Assembly: GCF_039522585.1 (NCBI RefSeq)
Contig: NZ_BAAADR010000022.1
Origin: Bisbaumannia salifodinae
GTDB lineage: Bacteria; Pseudomonadota; Gammaproteobacteria; Pseudomonadales; Halomonadaceae
Length of the DNA stretch: 64,000 nt
Direction: 5' to 3' (one strand)
Shown: positions 44,313 through 51,460 of the stretch, piece by piece
Position numbering within the stretch: position 1 is the stretch's first letter
Layout of the letters: each line of letters begins with the position of its first letter
Program-made: the position numbers and the translations under genes
The notes under the pieces: model-generated
The model's input: the letters and a program-made list of their open reading frames with translations, nothing else
Told to the model about the DNA's origin: nothing
Database searches by the model: none

Positions 44313-44337
44313 GGGCCGGCGATCGCCGGCCCTTTTT
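44313..44337 (+). terminator. Rho-independent terminator after the peroxiredoxin gene
   Basis: An 8-bp stem GGGCCGGC-GATC-GCCGGCCC is followed by five Ts. Confidence 0.92.
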
Positions 44338-44353
44338 GTCACCGAGAATCGAC

Positions 44354-44938
44354 ATGACACGCCTTATCGAACCCGAGACCCCGCGCCTGCGGCTGCGCCA
44401 GTGGCGGGAGGGCGACCTGGCGCCCTTCGCCGCCCTGAATGCCGACCCCGAGGTGATGGCGCACTTCCCGGCGCCGCTGAGCCGCGCCGAGAGCGATGCC
44501 CTGGCCGGGCGTATACGTGGACTGATCACCGAGCGGGGCTGGGGCCTCTGGGCGGTGGAGATAAAGCAGGGCGAGAGCCTACAGGCGTCCCTACCAACGT
44601 CCTTTATCGGCTTCGTGGGACTGCATATCCCCCGGGACGACCTGCCCTTCGCGCCCTGCGTGGAGATCGGCTGGCGCCTGGCGCGGCCCTCTTGGGGACA
44701 CGGCTATGCCCGGGAGGCGGCCGAGGCCGCCCTGGCGGTGGCCTTCGACTCGCTGGGGCTCGACGAGGTGGTCTCCTTCACCAGCCTCGACAATCGCCGC
44801 TCCCGGGCGGTGATGGCGCGGCTCGGCATGCACCACGATGCCACCTTCGAGCACCCCGCCCTGCCCCCGGGCCACCCGCTGCGCCCCCATTGCCTCTATC
44901 GGCTGGGTGCCGCCGACTGGCGCGGCGCGCGCCGCTGA
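44354..44938 (+). CDS. GNAT-family acetyltransferase, RimJ/RimL-like
   Basis: The product is 194 residues. The N-terminal ETPRLRLRQWREGDLAPFAAL is typical of the RimJ/RimL (Acetyltransf_3) group. Acetyl-CoA binding is by ARPSWGHGYAREAAEAALA (about residues 112-130), then FDSLGLDEVVSFTSLDNRRSRAVMARLGM. The target, a ribosomal protein or a small molecule, is unknown. The start at 44354 has a modest GAGAA site; a TTG at 44336 lies within the preceding terminator's T tract and is unlikely. With only about 16 bp after that terminator, expression may depend on readthrough. Confidence 0.87.
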   Translation: MTRLIEPETPRLRLRQWREGDLAPFAALNADPEVMAHFPAPLSRAESDALAGRIRGLITERGWGLWAVEIKQGESLQASLPTSFIGFVGLHIPRDDLPFAPCVEIGWRLARPSWGHGYAREAAEAALAVAFDSLGLDEVVSFTSLDNRRSRAVMARLGMHHDATFEHPALPPGHPLRPHCLYRLGAADWRGARR

Positions 44939-44959
44939 TCGACCCGACGCCAAGAATCG

Positions 44960-44985
44960 ACGAGGCCCTCCATGGAGGGCCTCGT
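44960..44985. terminator. 26-bp perfect palindrome between convergent genes
   Basis: ACGAGGCCCTCC followed by ATGGAGGGCCTCGT region forms a mismatch-free palindrome centred on CCATGG. It lies 22 bp after the acetyltransferase stop and 56 bp beyond the arfA stop on the other strand. It probably serves as a two-way terminator, although no T tract follows on either side. Confidence 0.6.
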
Positions 44986-45018
44986 GGGGAAGCGTGACGC
45001 CGGGGTAGTGGCAGGACA

Positions 45019-45062
45019 GGCGCCTGGCGAAACGGCCGGTTCAGGCCGCTTGGCGAGGCGCC
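45019..45062 (-). promoter_or_regulatory. Hairpin across the arfA stop codon
   Basis: On the minus strand GGCGCCT (45062-45056) pairs with AGGCGCC (45025-45019), enclosing an inner stem CGGCC/GGCCG whose 6-nt loop contains the TGA stop (45043-45041). In E. coli and relatives, arfA messages carry a hairpin in the 3' coding part that is cut or terminates transcription, giving a nonstop message controlled by tmRNA. The position here fits that design. Confidence 0.5.
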
Positions 45063-45181
45063 CGCCCCTTGCGAGAGTAGCTGCCCTTGCCCTTCTTGGG
45101 GATCTCGCGCCGCTGCTTGAACAGCGGGGTGCGTAGCGTCGCCTTGAGGGCATTATCGCGAATCTTGCCGGTCTTCTTCAT
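45041..45181 (-). CDS. arfA: Alternative ribosome-rescue factor ArfA
   Basis: The product is 46 residues, starting MKKTGKIRDNALKATLRTPL and continuing RREIPKKGKGSYSRKGR. This is the ArfA signature (KKTG..RDNALKA....PLF.QR.E..KKGKGSY.RK). ArfA recruits RF2 to ribosomes stalled on nonstop messages when tmRNA fails. CCAAGGA lies 8 bp before the ATG at 45181. It is shorter than the 72-codon E. coli gene, lacking most of the hydrophobic C-terminal extension. It is easily missed because it is short and lies inside a longer spurious frame. Confidence 0.93.
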   Translation of the reverse strand: MKKTGKIRDNALKATLRTPLFKQRREIPKKGKGSYSRKGRAPRQAA

Positions 45182-45261
45182 CGAGACATTCCTTGGATGA
45201 CACGGGAGACGAACACCGCCTCCCGGCGCCCCTAGGACTGTAACCGTGCCCGGGGGTTCCC

Positions 45262-46176
45262 TCAATCCTTCGCCGCCCCGGCCTCGACCACCCGGCGCTG
45301 CCGCTGCGCCGCCATCCGCACCACGCTGCCCACCAGGATCAGGCAGGGCGAGGGCAGCGGCTCGGCCGCCAGGCGTGCGGGCATATCGGCCAGGGTGCCG
45401 ATCAGCGCCCGCTGCTCGGGCAGGCTGGCGTTGGCCACCAGCATGATCGGCCAGTCGTCGGGCAGGCCGGCGCCGCGCAGGCCGGCACAGATCGCCTCGA
45501 CCTTGGCCAGGCCCATATAGAACACCAGGGTCTCGTCGCGACGCGCCAGCGCCGCCCAGTCCGGCTCGCCATCCAGGCGGCACAGCTGGGCGGTCACCAG
45601 GCGCAGCTGCTGGGCATGGGCGCGGTCGGTGAGCGGAATGCCCAGGCCCGCGCAGGCCGCCGAGGCGGCGGTGATGCCGGGCACGATCTCGCTGGGCACC
45701 CCCGCCGCATCGAGGGCGGCCAGCTCCTCGCCCATGCGACCGAAGACCCCGGGGTCGCCGCCCTTGAGGCGCACCACCGACTTGCCCTGCCCCGCCAGTT
45801 CCACCAGCAGCTCGCCGATCTCCGTCTGGGGCACGCTATGGTGGCCACTCGCCTTGCCCACGTAGTAGCGCTCCCGGTGGGCAGGAATCAGCGCCAGCAC
45901 CTCATCGCCCACCAGGCGGTCGTAGACCACCGCATCGGCCTCGCCCAGCAATCGGGCGGCCCTAAGGGTCAGCAGCTCCGCCGCGCCGCTGCCGGCCCCC
46001 ACCAGGTAGACGCTGCCGGGGCGACAGTCACCGCCCAGGGCGCCGTCTTCACGATGGTGCCTTCCATCTATCCGCCAGGAGGTCGTGTCGGCGATGCGCC
46101 GGGCCAGACCCCGCAGCGGCGCCAGCAGGGCGTCCCATGCCAGTCGGGCCTTGATACTCGGGTTCAGGGTTCGCAT
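45262..46176 (-). CDS. cobA: Uroporphyrinogen-III C-methyltransferase
   Basis: The ATG at 46176 follows GAGGAGAGAG; longer upstream frames overlap nasA and are unconserved. The product has 304 residues: about 45 leading residues, then the SUMT domain with VYLVGAGSGAAELLTLRAARLL, AVVYDRLV, VRLKGGDPGVFGRMGEE and GITAASAACAGLGIPLTDRA. The enzyme makes precorrin-2, leading to sirohaem, the cofactor of NirB. The start overlaps the nasA stop by 13 bp, so it is cotranscribed with nitrate reductase. The N-terminal extension of about 45 residues is unusual for short SUMT proteins. Confidence 0.92.
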   Translation of the reverse strand: MRTLNPSIKARLAWDALLAPLRGLARRIADTTSWRIDGRHHREDGALGGDCRPGSVYLVGAGSGAAELLTLRAARLLGEADAVVYDRLVGDEVLALIPAHRERYYVGKASGHHSVPQTEIGELLVELAGQGKSVVRLKGGDPGVFGRMGEELAALDAAGVPSEIVPGITAASAACAGLGIPLTDRAHAQQLRLVTAQLCRLDGEPDWAALARRDETLVFYMGLAKVEAICAGLRGAGLPDDWPIMLVANASLPEQRALIGTLADMPARLAAEPLPSPCLILVGSVVRMAAQRQRRVVEAGAAKD

Positions 46177-48902
46177 GGGGCTCTCTCCTCTTCGGCACAC
46201 GCCGCGCGGTGCTCTTCGATCAGGGATTTCAACTCGGGAATGCAGCTGCCGCACTGGGTGCCACAGGCCAGCCGGGCGCCCAGCGATTCGACGCTGGCCT
46301 CGCCGCCGCGGATCGCCGTGACGATGGCCTTCTGGCCCACCTGGTGGCAGCTGCACACCACCGGGCCGCTGTCGGCGGCGCCGTCGTCGCAGCCGGCCAG
46401 CAGGCGGCGCCGGCGCTCGGGGGCCAGGGCCTCGTCGCGGGCGGCCTCGGCGAGGCGTTCGTCGAGCCAGGCCAGCCCCGGCAGCTCCGCCGGGGGGCCC
46501 ACCATCAGCCACCAGCGCAGGCGACCGTCCTCGATACCCGCGGCGCGCAGGCGCCCGCCGGCGGGGTCTTCCAGCCACAGCGCCGCGGCCACCGGCAGAT
46601 GGTGCGCGAGCCAGGCCAGCCAGTCGCGATCGGCGCTCTCGGGGGCCCCGGCCAGCTGCCAGCGCTGGCCATGGGCCAGGGGGATGCGCGCCCAATAGGC
46701 GGCATCCGTGCACCAGTCGGGGGGCACCGCCAGGTCATCGGCCACCAGCAGGGTCGCCTCCCAGGCGACAGGCAGCGGCGTCAGGGCCACGGCGCCGTGC
46801 TTGGACTCGGGCTGGCCGGAGAGTGGGTCGAGGTGGGCCTCCAGCAGGCTGCCCATGCGCGCGCTCCCGCTGAAGCGGTCGCTCCAGTGCATGGGCACGA
46901 ATACCTCGCCGCGGCGCTGCCCCTTGGTGAGCCGCACCCGGCCGAGATAATCGCCACCGGCACCGGTGAGCCGGGCCAGTTGCTGGTCGCCGACGCCCAG
47001 CACCAGGGCATCCTCGGGAGTGATCTCGATAAAGGGCTCGGCGCGGTGGTTCATCAGCCGCGGCGCCCGGGCGGTACGGGTCATGGTGTGCCACTGGTCG
47101 CGGATGCGCCCGGTGTTGAGGCGCAGCGGCCGCGCCTCGCTGAGGCGCTGCTCGGGCTCCCGCGGGCGCACCGCAATCAGCCGAGCCAGGCCGTCCGGGG
47201 TGGTGAAGCGGCCATCCTCGAAGAGCCGCGCGGTGCCCCGGGGCGCGGCGGCGTTGACCGGCCACTGGATGGGCGCCAGGGCGTCGTAGGCATCCCGGTC
47301 CAGCCCGGCCAGGCCGGAGATATCGAATAGCCGCTTGCCCTTGTCCGGGGTGTCAGCAGGGTTCTCGAAGCCGGAGAGCCGGGCATGCTCGTCGAAGATC
47401 TCCGCCGGATGCGCATAGTCGAAGGCCTCGCCATAGCCCAGCCGCTGGGCCACCCGGGTAATGATCCACCAATCGTGCTTCGCCTCCCCGGGCGGCGGCA
47501 GCAGGCCCCGCTGGCGGGAGATGCGCCGCTCGGAGTTGGTCACGGTGCCGTTCTTCTCCGACCAGGAGGAGGCCGGCAGCACGATATCCGCATAGGCCAG
47601 CAGGTCGGTGTCGGCCATGCACTCGTTGACGATCACCAGCGGGCACTTCTCGAGTGCCGCCCGCACCCGGTCGGCCCGGGGCAGGCTCACCGCCGGGTTG
47701 GTGGCCATGATCCACAGCGCCCGGACCTCGCCCCGCTCGATGGCCTCGAAGAGTTCCACCGCCTTGTGGCCGGGCCCCTCGGGCAGGCTCGGGGTCAGCG
47801 ACTCGGTGGTCCAGAAGCGGGTCACCCGGTCGAGGGCGCCCGGGGTGTGGTAGTCCATATGGGCGGCCAGTTGGTTGGCCAGGCCGCCCACCTCGCGGCC
47901 GCCCATGGCGTTGGGCTGGCCGGTGATGGAGAAGGGCCCAGCCCCGGGCAGGCCGAGCTTGCCGCCGGCCAGGTGGCAATTGATGATGGCGTTGCACTTG
48001 TCGGTGCCGCTGGAGGACTGGTTGACCCCCTGGGAGTAGAGGGTCACCACGTGCAGCTGGCTGGCGAACCAGTAGTAGAAGGTCTCCAGGCGCTCCGGGT
48101 CGAGGTCGCAATCGGCGGCCACGGCGGCCACCGAGCCGTCCTCTTCCCGGGCCGCGGCCAGGGCCTCCTCCAGCCCCTGGGTGTGCTTCTCCAGGTAGAC
48201 CCGATCGAGCTTGCCCTTGTCGGCCATCCAGGCCAGCAGGCCGTTGAACAGCCGGGCGTCGCTGCCGGGTTTGAGGCCCAGGTAGAGGTCGGCGATCTCG
48301 CAGCTGTCGGTGACCCGGGGGTCGATCACCACCACCCGCATCAACGGATTGCGGGTCTTGGCCACCTTGAGGCGCTGGTAGAGCACCGGGTGGTTCCAGG
48401 CCAGGTTGGAGCCCACCAGCACCACCAGCTCGGCCTCCTCCAGGTCCTCGTAGCAACAGGGCACGGCGTCGGCCCCCAGGCTGCGCTTGTAGGCGGCCAC
48501 CGCCGAGGCCATGCACAGCCGCGAGTTGGTATCCAGGTGCGGGGTGCCGAGGAAGCCCTTGAACAGCTTGTTGGCGACGTAATAGTCCTCGGTGAGCAGC
48601 TGGCCGGAGAGGTAGGCCGCCACGGCGCCGTCGCCGTGCTCGCTTCGGGTCGCCGCCAGGCGATCGGCCACGGCGGAAAGCGCCGTCTCCCAGTCCACCT
48701 CGACGCCGTCGACCCGGGGCCGGGTCAGGCGGCCCTGGTGGCCCAGGGTCTCGTGCAGGGCCGAGCCCTTGACGCAGAGGCGGCCATAATTGGCCGGGTG
48801 CTCGCTGTCGCCGCCGACGCCGACGATCCGCTCGCCCTCCAGTTCCGCCAGTACGCCACAGCCGACGCCACAATAGGGGCAGGTGGTTCGCGCCTGATGC
48901 AT
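46164..48902 (-). CDS. nasA: Assimilatory nitrate reductase catalytic subunit
   Basis: The product is 912 residues. The N-terminal 4Fe-4S site is Cys8, Cys11, Cys15 (TCPYCGVGCGV) and Cys43 (GRLCVKG). The molybdopterin domain includes TNSRLCMASAVAAYKRSLGAD, NPAVSLPRADRVR and NGTVTNSERRISRQRG. A C-terminal BFD-like 2Fe-2S domain, VCSCHQVGQ...CGTQCGSC, is fused at about residues 830-895. It reduces nitrate to nitrite in the cytoplasm. Transcription is leftward from a sigma-54-like promoter with an ANTAR-type leader. CobA follows. Confidence 0.94.
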   Translation of the reverse strand: MHQARTTCPYCGVGCGVLAELEGERIVGVGGDSEHPANYGRLCVKGSALHETLGHQGRLTRPRVDGVEVDWETALSAVADRLAATRSEHGDGAVAAYLSGQLLTEDYYVANKLFKGFLGTPHLDTNSRLCMASAVAAYKRSLGADAVPCCYEDLEEAELVVLVGSNLAWNHPVLYQRLKVAKTRNPLMRVVVIDPRVTDSCEIADLYLGLKPGSDARLFNGLLAWMADKGKLDRVYLEKHTQGLEEALAAAREEDGSVAAVAADCDLDPERLETFYYWFASQLHVVTLYSQGVNQSSSGTDKCNAIINCHLAGGKLGLPGAGPFSITGQPNAMGGREVGGLANQLAAHMDYHTPGALDRVTRFWTTESLTPSLPEGPGHKAVELFEAIERGEVRALWIMATNPAVSLPRADRVRAALEKCPLVIVNECMADTDLLAYADIVLPASSWSEKNGTVTNSERRISRQRGLLPPPGEAKHDWWIITRVAQRLGYGEAFDYAHPAEIFDEHARLSGFENPADTPDKGKRLFDISGLAGLDRDAYDALAPIQWPVNAAAPRGTARLFEDGRFTTPDGLARLIAVRPREPEQRLSEARPLRLNTGRIRDQWHTMTRTARAPRLMNHRAEPFIEITPEDALVLGVGDQQLARLTGAGGDYLGRVRLTKGQRRGEVFVPMHWSDRFSGSARMGSLLEAHLDPLSGQPESKHGAVALTPLPVAWEATLLVADDLAVPPDWCTDAAYWARIPLAHGQRWQLAGAPESADRDWLAWLAHHLPVAAALWLEDPAGGRLRAAGIEDGRLRWWLMVGPPAELPGLAWLDERLAEAARDEALAPERRRRLLAGCDDGAADSGPVVCSCHQVGQKAIVTAIRGGEASVESLGARLACGTQCGSCIPELKSLIEEHRAACAEEERAPCEP

Positions 48903-48918
48903 AGGGTTGCCTCTTGAA

Positions 48919-49014
48919 ACGACGATGGCGCCCTCCCTCGGCCGCTAAGCCGTGGGCAGGACGCCATTGTCGTGTTCGCTGAACTGCTGATATCGATAGG
49001 ACCGCCATTGGTCC
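48919..49014 (-). ncRNA. NasT-responsive (ANTAR) leader of nasA
   Basis: On the minus strand, hairpin P1 is GGACC-AATGGC-GGTCC (49014-48999) and hairpin P2 is GAC-AATGGC-GTC (48971-48960). Both hexaloops have A at position 1 and G at position 4, the ANTAR-protein recognition rule. The P2 strand is also the left arm of a terminator, ACGACAATGGCG with CGCCATCGTCGT (48973-48962 with 48930-48919), ending in TTTC. P2 and the terminator are therefore mutually exclusive. The remainder of the 673-bp gap 48903-49575 holds the nasA promoter, an NtrC-like site and repeat element A copy 3. Confidence 0.82.
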
Positions 49015-49031
49015 CGGGTTACTTCCTAACA

Positions 49032-49047
49032 AGCAAGGCGTATGCCA
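49032..49047 (-). promoter_or_regulatory. Sigma-54-like promoter of nasA
   Basis: On the minus strand TGGCATACGCCTTGCT has the invariant GG-N10-GC and matches TGGCA-N6-TTGCW fully. The expected start near 49021 lies about 7 nt before hairpin P1. Confidence 0.8.
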
Positions 49048-49166
49048 TAAGACCGTAGAAGCGTTATAACCCACTGACTGGCCAAGGCATTATGGAGAAC
49101 GACCAGGCCCCTGGGTTACCCCGGCCGCGCCCCCACGCACCACTACAAGGCACCCATTGACGTCAC

Positions 49167-49183
49167 TGCACCCCGGCGGCGCA
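49167..49183. promoter_or_regulatory. NtrC-like binding site upstream of nasA
   Basis: TGCACC-CCGGC-GGCGCA matches the NtrC palindrome TGCACC-N5-GGTGCA at 11 of 12 positions. It lies about 120 bp upstream of the nasA sigma-54-like promoter. Confidence 0.6.
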
Positions 49184-49267
49184 ATCCCGGCCACCCCATG
49201 GCGGTGCCGGCCTTCGCCAAGCGGCAAATATGCAGACCGCTCCCAAGGCTATCGCCATTGGAATGAC

Positions 49268-49464
49268 GAGGGGCGCTGGGGGCAGGATGGAGCGGGGTTT
49301 TTTTGCCAGGGGTGAGGAGGATTCCTCCGAACGGGCTGGCCATGGATGGCCAGCCCCGGCCCTGCAAGCGGCGCAGGATGCGAGAGCGCCGCAGGACAAA
49401 AGTAGCGCCCAGGGAGGGGTTCACCGCGCCCCGCGACGACCTGCCCCCAGGGTAGCCCCGGGCC
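49268..49464. repeat. Dispersed intergenic element A, copy 3 (long form, inverted)
   Basis: This roughly 197-bp copy is inverted relative to copy 1 and matches it over its full length, including the CTGGCCATGGATGGCCAG palindrome and the GGTGAACCCCTCCCTGGGCGCT block. It sits between the nasA promoter and nasT, where it may terminate or separate the divergent transcripts. Confidence 0.85.
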
Positions 49465-49575
49465 TCCTACAGAGTGCACGCGACTGCGATAGCCCTGTGT
49501 TCCCCGCCCCGATCCCCGGCCAGCTGGAACGCTTATTGCAAGGCTATAAGACCTTAGCTTCCCGCGAGTCCCGTT

Positions 49576-50175
49576 ATGTCCCCACCCACGTCCCTGAAGA
49601 TATTGCTGGTCGACGACGAAGTGGTGCGCGCCGCCATGGTGGAGGAGGCCCTGACCCACGAGGGACACCGGGTGATCTGCCGCCTGGCCAGCCCCGCCAG
49701 CCTCAACGAGATGGTGGCCCGTCATGCCCCCGATGTGGTGATCATCGATATGGAGTCCCCGGACCGGGACACCCTGGACAGCATGGCGCTGCTCAATCGC
49801 GAGAACCCGCGCCCGGTGGTCTTCTTCGCCGATCAGCACGACCCGGACACCCTGCAGGCCGCCCTCAAGGTCGGGGTCAGCGCCTATGTGGTGGACGGCC
49901 TGGTGCCCGGCCGGGTCAAGCCGATCATCGAGGTGGCCATCGCCCGCTTCGACGCCTTTCAGTCGCTGCGCCGCGAACTGGACAAGACCCGCAACCAGCT
50001 CAGCGAACGCAAGCGCATCGAACGCGCCAAGGGGCTGCTGATGAAGCACCAGAACACCGACGAGGAGCAGGCCTACCGGATGCTGCGCAAGCTGGCCATG
50101 GATCGTGGCCAGCGCATCGCCCAGGTGGCCGACAACGTCATCGATATCCTCGAACGCCTGGAGAACGGCCTATGA
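49576..50175 (+). CDS. nasT: Nitrate-responsive antiterminator NasT (ANTAR response regulator)
   Basis: The product is 199 residues. A receiver-like domain spans residues 1-120 (LKILLVDDE, Asp58 in VIIDMES) and the ANTAR RNA-binding domain about 130-190 (SERKRIERAKGLLMKHQ, EEQAYRMLRKLAMDRG, DNVIDIL). NasT binds paired hexaloop hairpins in nas leaders and prevents termination when nitrate is sensed. Two fitting leaders flank this gene. The stop overlaps the nasS start by ATGA, matching the known NasS-NasT complex. Confidence 0.93.
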   Translation: MSPPTSLKILLVDDEVVRAAMVEEALTHEGHRVICRLASPASLNEMVARHAPDVVIIDMESPDRDTLDSMALLNRENPRPVVFFADQHDPDTLQAALKVGVSAYVVDGLVPGRVKPIIEVAIARFDAFQSLRRELDKTRNQLSERKRIERAKGLLMKHQNTDEEQAYRMLRKLAMDRGQRIAQVADNVIDILERLENGL

Positions 50176-51284
50176 CCTTCCTACCGGATGCCGAACGTCC
50201 CGACCTGACCCTGGGCTTCGTGCCGCTGCTGGATTCGGCCCTGCTGGTGATCGCCCGGGAGGCGGGCTTCTTCGCCGACCAGGGCCTGGACGTGACCCTG
50301 GCCCGCCAGAACACCTGGTCGACCCTGCGCGACAAGGTGGCCGCCGGCCTGCTGGACGGCGCCCAGATGCTCGCCCCCCTGCCGCTGGCCATGAGCCTGG
50401 GGCTGGGCCGGGCCCCCTGCGAGACCCTGGCGCCGGTGACCCTGTCCCGCAACGGCAACGCCCTGGTACTCTCCGAACGCCTCGCCGAGGCCAGCCACGC
50501 CCATCTGGCGGTGGACCCGGCGCGCGGCGCCCGGGCCCTGGCCGCGGCCCTGCCGACGCTGCCCCGACCACCGCGGCTGGCCATGGTCTACCCCTACTCC
50601 TGTCAGCACTATCAGTTGCGCCACTGGCTCGACCTGGGCGGCCTCGACCCGCAGCACGACGCCGAGCTGGTGGTACTGCCGCCGCCGCGCATGGTGGATG
50701 CCATGGAGGCCGGCGAGATCGACGGCTTCTGCGTCGGCGAGCCCTGGGGCAGCCTGGCCCAGCACCGCGGTGCGGGACGCATCGTCGCTACCGGCGCCCA
50801 GCTGTGGCCGGAGGCTCCGGAGAAGGTGCTGGGAGTGACCCGTTCCTGGGCACGCTGCTATCCGGCCACCCTGGCGCGACTGATCGTCGCCCTGCAGCGG
50901 GCCGGCGACTGGCTGGCGGAGGACCCCGGCCATGCCCGCCGCACCCTGGAGTGGCTGGCCCTGCCCCCCTATCTGGATCGCTCGGTGGCCCACCTCTCGC
51001 GGCTGGCCCTTAACGAGGCGCCGATGCGTCAGCGCCTCGCCGGCAGCCTGCGCCCCGATCCCCAGGCCGCCGCCGGCTTCGCCGAGCACCTGGACCAGGC
51101 CCTGCGCCGCGAGGGACGCCGCCTGGACCAGGCCCTGCGCCGCGAGGGACGCCGCCTGGACCTGGCCGGCCTGCGGGCCTGCCATGACCCCGTGCATTAT
51201 GACGCGGCCCTGCACCAGGCGGGTGCAGACGATGCCGAAGGTGACGCGCCCCCGGCCCCACATCCGAATAGCAACCCTATGTAA
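50172..51284 (+). CDS. nasS: Nitrate sensor NasS (NrtA-like, cytosolic)
   Basis: The product is 370 residues and resembles the nitrate-binding protein NrtA (LTLGFVPLLDSALLVIAREAGFFADQGLDV in blocks; YPYSCQHYQLRHWL; GEIDGFCVGEPWG) but has no signal peptide, as expected for the cytosolic sensor NasS. NasS holds NasT inactive until nitrate binds. The start overlaps nasT (ATGA). The C-terminal part contains an exact 33-bp in-frame tandem repeat (LDQALRREGRR twice, 51090-51155). The 3' end also contains the NtrC-like enhancer of the next operon. Confidence 0.88.
   Translation: MTFLPDAERPDLTLGFVPLLDSALLVIAREAGFFADQGLDVTLARQNTWSTLRDKVAAGLLDGAQMLAPLPLAMSLGLGRAPCETLAPVTLSRNGNALVLSERLAEASHAHLAVDPARGARALAAALPTLPRPPRLAMVYPYSCQHYQLRHWLDLGGLDPQHDAELVVLPPPRMVDAMEAGEIDGFCVGEPWGSLAQHRGAGRIVATGAQLWPEAPEKVLGVTRSWARCYPATLARLIVALQRAGDWLAEDPGHARRTLEWLALPPYLDRSVAHLSRLALNEAPMRQRLAGSLRPDPQAAAGFAEHLDQALRREGRRLDQALRREGRRLDLAGLRACHDPVHYDAALHQAGADDAEGDAPPAPHPNSNPM
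51090..51155 (+). repeat. 33-bp in-frame tandem duplication in nasS
   Basis: Two identical 33-bp units (51090-51122 and 51123-51155) encode LDQALRREGRR twice, followed by LDLAG. The insertion is in a surface-like, charged helix and keeps the frame. Confidence 0.93.
51211..51227. promoter_or_regulatory. Perfect NtrC-type palindrome inside the nasS 3' end
   Basis: TGCACC-AGGCG-GGTGCA matches the NtrC enhancer consensus exactly. It lies about 90 bp upstream of the sigma-54-like element at 51316 and within the last codons of nasS. Confidence 0.75.
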
Positions 51285-51315
51285 TCACGGAAAAAATCGG
51301 CTTACCCCGGCATAT

Positions 51316-51331
51316 TGGCCGGGTTCTTGAA
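51316..51331 (+). promoter_or_regulatory. Sigma-54-like promoter of the nasB-nirBD operon
   Basis: TGGCCGGGTTCTTGAA has GG at the -24 position and TTGA in place of TTGC at -12. It deviates from consensus at the final C, but spacing is correct. The predicted start near 51342 lies about 5 nt before hairpin P1, the same geometry as at nasA. Confidence 0.55.
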
Positions 51332-51346
51332 GGTCCTTGACCAGTA

Positions 51347-51438
51347 CGAGGCATCAACGGCGATTGCCTCGACAGGATTCAGACAACGGCGTCTTCCCCT
51401 GGCCCACGGGCCAGAGGAAGGCGCCGTTTTTGGTTTTC
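51347..51438 (+). ncRNA. NasT-responsive (ANTAR) leader of nasB-nirBD
   Basis: Hairpin P1 (51347-51371) is a stem CGAGGCA/TGCCTCG with hexaloop AACGGC at 51356-51361. Hairpin P2 is AGAC-AACGGC-GTCT (51381-51394). Both loops have A1 and G4. A terminator begins in the P2 loop: AACGGCG...CTTCC.CTGGCC pairs with GGCCAG.GGAAG...CGCCGTT (51385-51428), followed by TTTTGGTTTT. P2 and the terminator exclude each other. The ATG of nasB is 22 bp beyond. Confidence 0.9.
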
Positions 51439-51460
51439 GGCATGGACAGGAGGTGCACCC

